DNA of 64,000 bases, from the NCBI GenBank assembly GCA_030549775.1, contig CM060177.1:70033638-70097637 (forward strand), in the 5' to 3' direction. The notes under the pieces are model-generated. The model worked only from the letters and a program-made list of their open reading frames with translations. It was not told the DNA's origin and did not search any database. The position numbers were made by a program, and so were the translations under genes. Positions 24,151-35,787 of the stretch are shown piece by piece (the stretch's first letter is position 1; each line of letters opens with the position of its first letter). Source of the stretch: Tamarix chinensis (lineage: Eukaryota > Streptophyta > Magnoliopsida > Caryophyllales > Tamaricaceae).

Positions 24151-24946
24151 GATTATCTTGTGTTGCCATAACTTTTGTTCATGGTTGAGAATTCGGTGTA
24201 GTCAAACAAACTATCTTACTAACCAAAACTTCTGTGATCACTAATGGAAAAATTCTAATATGTTTTGCATTTTATGAATCACATGTATTACTATATTTCT
24301 ATACTTCTATGATTTCCATGCTAGAATGCTATATTGTACTCTAGTTATATCCTATTGATATCACCATGTTGTTATGTGATTTCAATGTGTTACATAAGCC
24401 TTTCATGTTTTATGCAATATGTTTTACCAGTATTTCACCATACTAATACTACACTTTGTGTGGTCATTATGATGATTCAACTTCTGGTTTAGGGAGAAGA
24501 GGACGATTTACAATGTTACGACTCTAAGTTAGAGTATTCTCAAGGTGATGATGTCAGTCATTACTTTAGGTTTGAGGTTTATGATTGTGCCTAAGAGTTA
24601 GGCTAACCAGTTATTAGTATTTTTCCCACTATGTTGGGAAGTTTTTATATTTTCACTTATTTAAAATCTTGCTTTGGATTCCTATATTTAATTTTGTAAA
24701 ACTATCAAGTTCATTCTATCTATGATACCGTTCTAGTCTTTATTATCTTGTATTGTCACATTATTACTATGATCATGCATTATTTTGTTCCTTATTCTGT
24801 TTTTCCTTGCACTAGGTAAGGGTTAGGTGATGATCACACCTATCTCATGGTTGATGTGGTGGTATCATTCCTCAATTTTGTATTTCAAATGCTTCTGCAT
24901 TGTCTTGAAAATGGAATGTTCTAGTTCAAAAATTGGGGGTGTTATA

Positions 24947-26156
24947 ACATTATCATGTTCACCTAATATGGATAATTTATGTGCTATATCGTGATGATAG
25001 AATACATTAAGATATTAGACTATGGAAAACTTAAATGGTAAACATTTCATCATATATATCTTCACATTTTAAACATTGAAGATAGCAACATATAATCAAG
25101 TTACCCATTACATTTTTATCACAAATTTATATACTTCATTAGGTTACTTATTTATAATCCCGTATTCCATTTTGAGCAATAGGTTGGATTACCTTTTCAT
25201 GATCTCTTAATAAAATGGAAGTCACACCAAAATATTTTAGGACATAAAGTCTAACCAAAGCTAAAATAACCACTAATGGACATAAAGTAAGACCAAAACA
25301 AAATAAACCACCTGGGTGACTAAATCCTTTAATATCAATACCCCATATTATATCATAATTTTCTAAAGTAGGAAAGGTACTAAGATCAACTAGGATGTCA
25401 CCTGAAGGCACCATAAACGCCTAAAGGTAGACTAAACTCCAATAGCTAATTCTCTAGTGGTAGTTCGTGTTCATGCAAGGATAAAAGATGGTTCAACAAA
25501 ACCCAAAGCATCAATGATTCCAAATTACTAAACCAATCATGGTAAAAACAATGGAAAACCTATGAAGTAAATTTAGATCATCAAATTTGTAATCAAGCAA
25601 CAAAATATTAATGATTGTTTACAACACCACATGAAAACTACAACACAATTTCTTAAAGTCATAAAATATCAAACAATTTAATGCAAAATTCCCAATGGAA
25701 TGAGAATTTTGGTAGCCCTAATGCTTAGCCCACACCAATAGCTACAGTAGAACTCAAGAAAGGATACATGTACATAAACATATAAACAATAGTAATATTA
25801 GTATGATGACATAATGAGTAAACAACCCAACTTATAGTAATAACATATGCAAATTTGATGTTTGATTGTAACATAGGAAAAATGACATCTTAATTAACAA
25901 GTAAGAATATGAACAATGCCAATGGCATGATCACATGTTATCATATTAAATTATGGAGTATAGAATGACATGATATGCAAGAGAACAAGTTAAACATAAG
26001 GGTTATCATTTCATGCCCCTAAAAAGTAACAAGGCATAGCATAAAAAAAGGATTCTCTAACCATAGTTGAAACTCACAAACATGATCATGGTATAATATA
26101 AAAATAGGAGAACATGTAATAATAGAATTTGTAACATCATGATGTGTAATTATAAA
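24947..26156. other. Region between LTR C and the copia element
   Basis: AT-rich sequence that should be the continuation of the DNA left of LTR C. Apart from the 88-codon minus ORF at 25148-25414 no feature is visible. The part 25700-26150 has the texture of a reversed long LTR, but no boundary was found. Confidence 0.35.
25148..25414 (-). CDS. Unrecognised 88-codon ORF with one predicted membrane helix
   Basis: The translation has ordinary protein composition, unlike the low-complexity frames around it. It starts MVPSGDILVDLSTFPTLE, has a Gly/Pro-containing stretch (KGFSHPGGLFCFG, about residues 29-41), then a hydrophobic run (LTLCPLVVILALVRLYVL, about 42-59) fit for a single membrane helix, and a polar C-terminus ending QNGIRDYK. 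In-frame sequence upstream of the Met meets a stop after three codons, but a protein-like string continues before it, so the true start may lie further upstream or in another exon. I do not recognise the family. It could be an exon or captured fragment of a host gene, for example for a small organelle membrane protein; that is a guess from its shape. No promoter or neighbouring exon was identified. Confidence 0.35.
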   Translation of the reverse strand: MVPSGDILVDLSTFPTLENYDIIWGIDIKGFSHPGGLFCFGLTLCPLVVILALVRLYVLKYFGVTSILLRDHEKVIQPIAQNGIRDYK

Positions 26157-26594
26157 TGTAGTCTAGCATGGATTGATGCATATAGATGTTTATAGAATTT
26201 TGGAGCCAAAAGGATATCAAATGAGAAAAAATTAGGCTCTATGCTTGTTAACACAACCCATATTTTATTGGCATACTTGATCCTACATTATTTTATAAAA
26301 ATTTAAGTTCTAAAAAAACATAGGGGCCCCGTGTTTGTGAACATGGACTATATTTTTTCTATTTTCTACCATTCCCTTATGTCAGTTATGTACTTCTATA
26401 TATCTGTGTGTGTGTGTGTGTGAAACACTAGCATGAGGTTATATGTCATTAAACTTTGTCCAAGTCCTCTCCTCTTATATTCTCTTAGGTTTTGACAAAA
26501 TTGTGTATTGAGTGATATTATGAGGATTATTTGACTATCCTTGTAATTACTGGTTTTGTATGCACTAAAGATCATCGTTGTTTTCCTAATTATT
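26157..26594 (+). repeat. Copia 5' LTR, left portion
   Basis: It is collinear with 37200-37620 of the 3' LTR. It carries a (GT)n run at 26405-26422 that the 3' LTR lacks. It is interrupted at 26595 by solo LTR B. Confidence 0.85.
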
Positions 26595-28467
26595 TGTAAT
26601 ACCCCAAACTCACGACTTGATAATTTTGTTTAAATTTTTCTTTACAGAAGCTAAAATTAAAGAACTGTGGGTGTTACTACCACACTTGACATAAGTCTGG
26701 TCTCCTCACCATCCTTATGTCAAGTGCTAAGGCTTAAAACAAGTCAAACCAACAAAATGCGAGAGAAGTACAATACATAATTGAGGGTTTTACAAAAGAA
26801 AGATTATCCATAACAAATGACCGTTTAGATAATTAAGTAGCTAACCATTTTAAGAAAATAACAAAAGAGCACACAAAGGTGCAGCAATGGTTTGCCTTAC
26901 ACTCATCCAGTCCATTATAGTTACAAGGAAAGGGGAAAAAGGGAGGGGGTCCACTCACTCCCTTAACCTAACTATTCGTTGGGGTGATGCTCCTCAAAAT
27001 TCTTCAACCATTGGATGCCACAAACGAACTCCTATAAAAAGTGATAGCATCAATACGACTTCCTCGTACTGAGTAAATCACAACGCCTTTGAAGAGGTAG
27101 CATACCCACATATACAATCATCATAAAAGTAAGGAATTCAAATAAAACATACAATCACATGCAATCCATGAGTTTACGACACAAATCCACATCACAAGTA
27201 ATGATACTAGTTAGATCACAATCCCTAGTAAGGGCATTGAAGACATGCTTATAAATCTTACAACCATTTTAACTTACCAACAGCCATACTTTATAGCATA
27301 ATAGGATGAAGTAGTGACATTCCAACAATCTAACCAAGGTCGAGTCACACCTAATCCAATTATCATAGAAGTACTAAGGTAGGTGTCTAATCTAGTTATA
27401 TCATTATGTAACAATTCTCAAGTGGAATATAATCTCATATCCATGACAATGATCTTCAAGCAGGGTGGTACCAAAATCATTCACTTGATTCCAGGGCAAA
27501 GCTCGCGAAGCAAGCCACATGACATATCAATCGTACATACTAAACCTTAGAACTCAAGTCATTAAGTACGCATACTCCCTATAGGGTGTATAGAATACCT
27601 ATAGAGTAGAAGTGAGCCCCTTGACCCGAAAGCCCAAACTATGCACTCGGTAGCCAAGTCTGAGGCACGAGATTCCTTTCCAACTCAAGTCTTCCTCTTT
27701 AAGTAATTAATGTCTTATGAAATTTCAGATTATTAATTTGAGAACAACAAGGTTCACAATATTACAACTAAGCCATAAATCAATCATCCAAGGGACCACG
27801 AGGGTCACGACAATCAACCATAAAATATCAAATCCAAAAGACCACGAAGGTCACCATAATTCCAAGTCAAAACGACCTAGGGTAGACATCATGCCATAGC
27901 TCGAGTAATTATCCGATTCAGTGGTTCAATCCATTTGTCCAATTATTTTCAAAATTATTTTGAGGCCAAAAATTAATTTAACTAGTCCAATTATTCACTT
28001 TGGAACACCTTTTTGCCTTAATGACCAAAATACCCTTCAACCTATAACTACCACATTTTCCTTCACTTTATTATCAAGTTTACTTATATAGGATACTTCT
28101 CAAGAAAATGCTATCATAAAATAGCTAATGACACTTTAACATACAATTTCTTTGGTACAAGAAAGGACCATATTGCCCCTAAACATTCACCATATATAGT
28201 ACATGTATACACTCCTAGCATGCATTTCTAGTATCTCATAAATTCATGCAATTTTCATGAATAACTTTCAAATACGAATCATGGTATATAAAATTTACAT
28301 TTTTACCCCTAGAACATGCAACACATAATAATCACCATTTAAACACATTTATACTCTAAGTTATCATGCTATACGTTCAAAATTATCTAAATTATCCAAG
28401 GGACACATTTAATCCATTTATGGGTCTTACCACAAAACATAACAAATTTTTAGTTGGACTCTAATCG

Positions 28468-28707
28468 TAAACATGCACATTTCTCTTTTTGCATAAATCC
28501 ATATATGTTGTCATAAGCATACACTTTCAATTTTTAGAATACTACCTAAGTATAAAAATATTAGCATGGTAACATATATTAGTACCCTAAACATACTCAT
28601 TTCATTTTATTAGCATAAATCCATATTCGTTGTCATAAGCATACAATCTTCAAATTTTACAATACTACTTAGGCATATAAAAATTTGCATGGTGACATAT
28701 ATTAATT
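28468..28707. repeat. ~120-bp tandem duplication within LTR B
   Basis: Two imperfect copies start near 28468 and 28588. Shared words are GCATAAATCCATAT, GTTGTCATAAGCATACA and ACATATATTA. The homologous part of copy A (about 15470-15590) has only one unit, so the duplication arose in the B lineage. Confidence 0.75.
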
Positions 28708-29453
28708 TACACATCTTAATATTCACATAGAAACGAACTACGACATGCTTCCATTTTTCACAAAATACGAATCATTTGATATCCTCAACCTAACTTGATT
28801 TTTACCTTAGAAAACTAACCTATCATTCTCACATAAAATTCTACCATCTACAGATTAGTTGGATTTACCTTTGAGCTAAGAAAATAATTACACCACGAAG
28901 AGCTTCTTCCAAAAATACCTTAAGAGGGGTTAAGATTACCTAGAAATAAATAATACCATCCACAAATACAAGCATTAGTATCTATGCTGATTAAAATAAT
29001 CAAAATGATAACCTATGTGAACTAATACCCGAAATACAATTAAGGAGAATAACCGAGGCGGCCGGTGCATGAAATTTCTACGCACCAAGCCCACTAAAAG
29101 AGAGAATACTTATGTTGGAAAATATTTTCTGCTTGGAGAGGTGAAACACAAGGGAAGAGTTGGGTGATTTTTGGGCAAGGTTTCGGTGAGGGGAAGGGAG
29201 AGTTTGGGGCTGTAAACAAAGGTTTCAATGTTGGAATTAAGGGGAGGAAAGAGAGGACTTACAAAGAGAAAAATAGAGGACTTAAAGGGAGAGGGAAGAA
29301 TGGTCTTTGCTGAAGGTTGAGACTTAAGAAAAGAAGGGAAAATAGAGAGAAAATGGGTTGTTGCAAGGGTGAGTGGGGAAGGGTGTTGCAGGTTGGTTTT
29401 TGGGGATGAGGGGGTCGAAGCTTGGGAGGAGGCAAAGGGCTAGCTGGATGCAT

Positions 29454-29793
29454 GGGAAAGGAGGAAAATGGAGGGGTAGAAGGCTAGAAAAGTTGGGTAG
29501 GCGTGCAGGTTGAGAGGAGGGAAAGATAAGAGCTGCAACTTGGTGGATGGGCTGGGTGACGTGATGGTTGTGGCTGCATGTGGCTGGGCAATTTTGCTGG
29601 GATTTTGTAGGGTGGAATGGTGTGGGAAAGGAGGAAAATGGGTGCATAGATGGCTAGAAAGTAGATTAGGGGTGCAGGATGAGGGGAGGGGGAGATGATG
29701 GCTGCAACTTGGTGGAAGGGGTTGGGGTTTTGAGGGGTATGGGGTTGTAGGTGGCTGAGTGACGTGAGGGAGGATGGGTTGGGTTGATGGCTG
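29454..29793. repeat. ~170-bp tandem duplication in the purine-rich part of LTR B
   Basis: GGGAAAGGAGGAAAATGG occurs at 29454 and 29624. Each is followed by a TAGA.GGCTAGAAA word, a GTGCAGG word and GCTGCAACTTGGTGGA. The second copy is more diverged toward its right end. Confidence 0.7.
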
Positions 29794-30557
29794 CGATATG
29801 CAGGGCTAGGGGTGGCGTGAGGGAGGATGAATTGTAGGGAGATGATGGGATGTGTTTGGAGAAAAGGAAAGGCTGCAAATGAGGGTTGGTTGCTGGACAA
29901 GAAGGAGGCGCATGCATGGAGAGAAGAAAGGAGGAGATGGGCTGCATGGGGAAGGTGTTTTGCTCGACAGGTTGGGGGGTTTTTGGCTGGGGTTAAAATG
30001 GGGGAAAATATGGGGATTTGGTTAGGAATTAATTATCAAAAGTATTCCAATGTATTAGGATTTCAATTGTATGGTTATTAAGGAAAATAATCCTACTTAA
30101 GCAAGGTTTTAATTTCATCAAAAATGTCACTACTATTATTATGATCAATATTATTATTATTTATTTTATCACTTCCCCTCTTTTATTTTTGTTATTATTT
30201 CTAACATTATTATTCTTACAATTATTATTATCGGTATTATTTTTAATATTGTTATTCATAATAAGGTTATTATTATTACCATCACTTCTATTTTGATTAC
30301 TATCTACTCTCTTCTTATTATCGTTATTATTACCGTCATCAACTTTTATCTTCCTCTACTTATATATACATTAATCTGGGTTATTTTCTTAATTTAATAA
30401 TTATATACTCACTCAAAACAATGAGACAATCGTTTAAAAAGAATCCTATGATTTAATTCGCCTATTAATCAAACTTTAAGTCTTCCATATCTAAATCAAG
30501 GATTTATTAATACGGGGTATTACATTATTATTGTGCTTTGATTGTTATCTCAATTAG

Positions 30558-33500
30558 TGTAATACCCCAACATTTTGCTTAGCCTAATTTTGTATCATTA
30601 ATATCATAATTTGATTCTTATCTTGAGAAAATATTATTGCAGCTCTAACTAAACTTCTTAATCCCAAAACATTAAATAAATCCGAATATTTGACCCAGAT
30701 AAGCCATATTTCGTAACTAGGTATTAATTTCACTAAAATTTATCACTAATACTACATATTTTAGCTAATATAAAATTATTTAAAACTAATCCAAAAACCT
30801 TCTCTCTTGTTCCTTTTCTTTCTCCTTTTCTTTTTCCTTCTCCTTTCTCCCATCACTTGTGTTGTAAAGCTTGACTTTCTTATTCCTACAACTTGCAACT
30901 TGCACTATCTTCCATCTCACAACTACAACCACCACCATCCATCATCCCTCACCACCTTATCCCCATGCTGCTCTACCATGCACACACACAACTCCTATCC
31001 TGTTGACTTTTTCCTTCTCACTCAACATGCTCTCTCAACCATCACCATTCCCTACAACTATCATCATCATCCTCATGCTACCACCCTAACATTTTCACCC
31101 AACACTCCACCCCCTTATGCTTCTATGTTGCTTCCATCACCCTCGATTGCATCCTCAACATTTTTCTTCCACTTTTTGCATCCCTCATGCATAAACATAT
31201 ATATATACACACATACTACACACTTTCCTTCTCCCTCATTTCTTTGTTGCCATTTATTGCCCATACTTTGACCAGAATCAACTATTCAAGCTCCATTTCC
31301 TTTCCCTATTCTTCTTATCTTCTTCTTTTATCCTTCCCATGTGATAGTAACATATTTTTCACGACTAAACCGCCATTTTCACCACCATGCACCACCACAA
31401 ACCACCCAAAGCCCAGTGGACTCACCACTAAGGCCACCCCATCCTTCCCCTTCTTCATCGTCAACTATAGCCACCAACCACAACCATTTTTTCCTTGTGT
31501 CCATCACTTTTTTATAAGACACACAGCCTGCACATAACCTCAAGCATGACCGTGTACCACTATTTTTCCTTATTGCAAGCTTGTACAAACCAGCACGGTT
31601 TGCTCATGCACGTTCACATAGCCTACAAATTATCCCCACACACCCTTTTGTATCTATTTGATTTTTTTTTATGAGCTTATAGTGATCGAACAAGGTCGTG
31701 CCGCTTCAAATAGCCTGCCCATGTGCAATCCCAGCTCTCGGCTTGGGTGTGCACTGCCTATAACACACCCATGCAATTCTCCTTTTCAACCATACCCTTA
31801 AACCTTATCCAAACACCATCAAATTTTCACCATGAATCTACCATATGTTCCACCACACATATACACAACTCAAGCTTCATTTGAATCTGGTGATATTCCG
31901 ATGATATCAGAGGAGGAGGTCTAGGATTTACATGTTTAGAGCCCGGTGTTCTTGTTGGTATGGATACTAATTGATGTTTTAGGATTTTTGTGTTAATTGC
32001 TTGTATGTATATGTGTAATTTCATGATATTGCTGCTATATGATTTAATGTATGTGGTTGATGATATTTTTTGATAATATAGATTATATGTTTGAAAGAAA
32101 TTTAGAATGGGTAAGAGGTATGGATATGATTTGTTATGCTAAGTCTTATTGGTGAGAAATATATTTTATGGAATTAAATATAGGACAAATAAGCTATGAT
32201 AAGTGGAAATAATTATATTTATGAGACATGATGATAGATGGTGGATTTGGAAAAATAATAGTTGTTGAAGGTACAAGATTTTATAGCACATAGGCTATCA
32301 ATTATCTCTAAAAACATTTTGGTAATTATGGGATAATATGGAAATCTTGGTATTGTAATGTGTTTTGTGTATTAAAATATGATAATGATATCTTGAGAGG
32401 TGTTTGGAAGGATTATTATTTATCTTTGGTTCATCAACTGAGATAATGGTCTAATTAGGGCATAGTAACCTAAAATGAAAATCCTATTATTCCATATGTA
32501 AAACCTTAGAGTTAAGCCATGTATGTTGCTAATATTGGCATTATAAGTATGTGTGTTTTATTTGGTACTCATATGAGTCTTATAGGAAGAATTATGACTA
32601 CTTATAAAATTAGGGTTTCGGTAATTCTATGATTAGTACTTTAGGATAAGATTATTATTTCATGTGTATGCTGTGGGGGTTAGAATATGAATTACGAGTA
32701 TGATAATAATGATGATATTTTAGAATGATATATTATAATTGGTGGTTGAATAATCAATATAAGAGAATTATGTTAGAAGTGTGGAATTAGGGTTTGGGGA
32801 GATTAAGGAACTTAACCTACATGAGGTTTTTTCTTGCCTCAATGTATTTAATGCCTATGAATTAATCATAAATAAGATACTAATCATTTTCAGTGAAAGA
32901 TCATGTGAGTAGAGCTAAGGTGTTATTTTTATATCCATTCCACCAAAGATAATAGTGGCTTGGAAGCGTTTTTCCCCGAGAAGATGATGTTCCTATATAT
33001 TTGTTCCACCAAAGATAATAGTGGCTCGGGAATGTTTTGCCCCTAGATGGTGTTTTAGTCCATTCCTCTAGATTAAGAATAATGGGGCTCTTACTCATCC
33101 TGAATGGAAATACAACTATATAACCTTTGGATAGGGCACTAATGATTTAAAGTGGAAGATTGCATGAGTCTAGACTAAAGTGATATTTTTATATCCATTC
33201 CACCAAAGATAACAGTGGCTCGAGAGAATTTTTCCTAAGAAGGTGATGTTTTCATATCTATTCCACTGGATAATAATAGTGGCTCAGGTATGTCGTTCCT
33301 AAGAAAGTGCCCTAGACCATTCCACTAGTTTAAGAATAGTGGGATTCCTAAACTCAATATATATAAAAGAAATAAAATGGTTACATCTAATAAAGAGGCC
33401 TAGAGTGATATTTATCTTATGAGATGTATCATTGGTTTGAATATATACCTATCATCAATTGTGAATGCATGTGTTTTTATATCATTGATTTGTTAGTATT

Positions 33501-33979
33501 GTTCCCTTACCTAGTACACAGCATACTTATCACCCTTTTTATGGGTGCTGCTCATTTCCATGAGCAGGAGACCCTAATTCTTGTGTGCATATCTTAGAAG
33601 ATTCTCTAGATGGTTATGCTACTTTTGATGCATTATGTGGGGATGGGTAACCTATTATCTATACTAGGTGTTTAGTGAAGAGTAATGTCATCCAATTGAT
33701 GTATTTACCTGGATACCTTTCTAAACATTAGGATCCATGGTATCCATTACTTTATATTTTATTTATTATAATTTAGAGTTAACCTCCAAAATCATATTAT
33801 ATCATAAATGTTTCTTCCATTTAGAATATCTATGTTTACTATAAATTATTTTAGCCTTATGATTGATGTAGGGATAGTTGGACAAACCAGACTTATGTCA
33901 ATTATAGCAGTAACCCCCAATATTTTACTTATATGCTTCTATTGTAAAAAAAATTAGTAGTAAAAATAGGAGTGTTACA
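30558..33979 (+). repeat. Solo LTR F1 (3.42 kb, TSD ATTAG)
   Basis: It starts TGTAATACCCC at 30558 and ends GGAGTGTTACA at 33979, with perfect 5-bp flanks ATTAG (30553-30557; 33980-33984). It lies in the copia 5' LTR only 33 bp from LTR B. It is the same family as the LTRs of the full chromovirus and LTR E: pyrimidine-rich tract at 30800-31520, GTGCACGG-type words at 31530-31780, an AGGAGGAGGTCTAGGATTTA landmark at about 31908, hairpin modules at 32930-33360 and a final GACAAACCAGACTTATGTCA stretch. No interior retrotransposon sequence is present. Confidence 0.9.
32930..33360 (+). repeat. Hairpin-module array in LTR F1 (6 units)
   Basis: Units near 32936, 33003, 33062, 33197, 33259 and 33338 follow TTCCAC(C/T)...AATAGTGG(C/G). 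Stems vary from CCAC/GTGG to CCACTA/TAGTGG. Between units lie recurring words such as AAGAAGGTGATGTT. Unit spacing is about 55-80 bp. Confidence 0.75.
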
Positions 33980-33984
33980 ATTAG

Positions 33985-34067
33985 ATCTTGTAATTTCCTA
34001 ATTGATTATTTTATAAGGTCTTGTGAATTCATGTTTGGTGATTTTTCCCTACAGTTGGTATCAAATA
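33985..34067 (+). promoter_or_regulatory. End of copia 5' LTR and primer-binding site
   Basis: The last 69 bases of the 5' LTR end TTTTTCCCTACA at 34053, matching the 3' LTR end at 37733. Two bases later TGGTATCAAATAC begins (34056), a decayed form of the TGGTATCAGAGC PBS complementary to initiator Met-tRNA. Confidence 0.75.
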
Positions 34068-34079
34068 CTAGGTACATGA

Positions 34080-34936
34080 TTGATCTATATTATGAGGGAA
34101 TATATTGGTTATTTTGTTAATTTTAGGTTATGGAAATTTAAAGATGAAGGCGATATTTGTTCAAAGCTTATTGGAGTAGTCATTATTTGAGAAAGTAGAA
34201 AAGCATAAACAACATTTGATAAGGAACTATATACCATATAATTGTGTTTGTCAAATGAGGTTTTACAAGAAGTGGCCAAAGAGACAGCTGTTGTGGCCTT
34301 GTGGTTAAAGCTAGAATCCTTATATATGATGAGATTTGTGGTGAATCATATATTATTAAAGAGTTAGCTTCATGATTTCAAATTAGGTGAGAGTCAGTCC
34401 TTGAAATCTCATCTTGATGAATTTAACTCTACAATTATAGATTTGCATAATGAATATGTTAAATTAGATGATGAGGGTTTAGCTATTATATTGTTGTGTT
34501 CTTTGCTTATTTCTTATAAGAATTTTTGTGAGACTGTATTGTATGGGTAGGATGAATTAATTCTTGCAAATAGAAAGACTACTTTGCTACAATGTGAATT
34601 GATTAAGAATTAATTGACTTTAAGATGTTCATGTGACTCACATAGTGAGGGGCTTGTAATAAGGGGTTTGGTGACAAAAATGAGTCTAAATTGAGGATGG
34701 ATAGATGCAAGGTTGTTGTCTGCCATGGTTGCCACATGAAAGAACATATTAGGTAATACTACCCCGATATAAAACATGCATATATTGTTGGTGGTGTATG
34801 TGATGAGGGTGATGTGGCCATAATTAAGGGCGATGGTGATGATGATGCACTGATTGCCACAGATGGACATACCATATTAGCCAATAGGTAGATTCGAGAT
34901 TCTATGTGCTCCTATCATGTATGTTCGAATAGAAGT
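34080..34936 (+). pseudogene. Copia Gag and start of protease, decayed
   Basis: Plus-strand frames give WLKLESLYM near 34307, then LKSHLDEFNSTI, the UBN2-type Gag core, then IILLCSLLISYKNF and DELILANRKTTLLQCEL. A zinc-knuckle relic, CHGCHMKEHIR, lies near 34718. The protease start reads IRDSMCSYHVCSNR near 34893, where the catalytic DSG is DSM. Stops and frameshifts are present. The frame is cut here by a solo LTR and resumes at 35788. Confidence 0.8.
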
Positions 34937-35782
34937 TGATGTGTAATCAAAGTGAAAGGAAGGGTTGGATCGGTTGTTGTTGTTTGGTAGTGTCAATCAC
35001 GAGATTAAGTAGTAGAAACAATGGGTTGAATGTTGATTAAACTTGAAAGAATTTAGGTTAGATTGCTGGTTGGTTTGAATGGTTGAAGCTGGTTTCAATC
35101 GTTCGAATGAATGAGATAAATGTAGGAAGGAATTTTCCCCGGGCTTTCCTTGCTCAAAGAGACTCAAAAGAGAGGATAAAACGTAGGCCTTGCTGAGTTA
35201 ATTTTGTGTTCAAAAATTATATATATTCCATACTCATTTCATGCATGTACAAGGGTATATATAGGAGGAAGGAGCTGGCACAATCAAGCTTAAACCAGCC
35301 AAGATTCCTATCTTAATTCAAGCCCATTATCCTACTTGAATTAATCCCAAATAATACCTAATCTATTTCACAATATCATTGCCTAAATGATATTAATGAT
35401 TAACATTACAAAGTCATACAATTAACTATGATACATACATGAAATTACATCAATCCCTAACTTAGATAAAATACACTTAGGGTTTACAACAAGTTAATAA
35501 AACTAATGATAATAATTACCATATCTTCTTGTTGTAAATTATCATCCCATGTATGCCATAGTCTTGCATGCTTTGAATACTTGTACACTTTAAGGTGTAT
35601 TAACATCTTCTTCTTACAAATATGTAACATAACTACAAGAACAACTTGAATTGTTTTCAATACCAAGCATAGACAAATTATCAAGAATATTTAATATGAT
35701 AGGCTCCAATATTAAGAAAGTTAAGTCTTCCTTACCTTGAGAATCAAGATGAATATGATAATCATTAGATGCTCCTACATCA
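34937..35782 (-). repeat. Solo LTR of a second copia-like family (846 bp, TSD GAAGT)
   Basis: It is bounded by TGATGT and ACATCA, a perfect 6-bp inverted repeat. Identical flanks GAAGT lie at 34932-34936 and 35783-35787, and the interrupted copia protease frame rejoins across it. On minus, a TATA-like CTATATATACCC lies near 35260, so LTR sense is probably minus. The 66- and 86-codon frames here are not recognisable proteins. Confidence 0.85.
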
Positions 35783-35787
35783 GAAGT

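Larger units (their letters stand above)
21526..24946 (+). repeat. Solo LTR C (3.42 kb, TSD ACAAT/ACATT)
   Basis: It starts TGTAATAGCCC at 21526 and ends GGGGTGTTATA at 24946, a GGTGTTACA end with one C-to-T change. Five bases on each side match at four of five positions (ACAAT 21521-21525; ACATT 24947-24951). The layout follows the other long LTRs: a pyrimidine-rich tract at 21800-22340, then a middle region, then tandem short modules (23740-24150). No internal retrotransposon sequence lies inside, so it is a solo LTR left by recombination. It contains two unusual repetitive blocks annotated separately. Confidence 0.8.
26595..30524 (-). repeat. Solo LTR B (3.93 kb, TSD TTATT)
   Basis: It is bounded by TGTAATACCCC (26595) and CGGGGTATTACA (ending 30524), with identical 5-bp flanks TTATT at 26590-26594 and 30525-30529, inside the copia 5' LTR. 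The purine-rich block sits at the right on plus, so LTR sense is minus. It is homologous to the truncated copy at 13665-16480 but longer, with two internal tandem duplications and an ATT-rich zone (30125-30340). No internal retrotransposon region is present. Open frames on both strands in 29250-30080 come from the purine/pyrimidine-rich tract. Confidence 0.88.
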
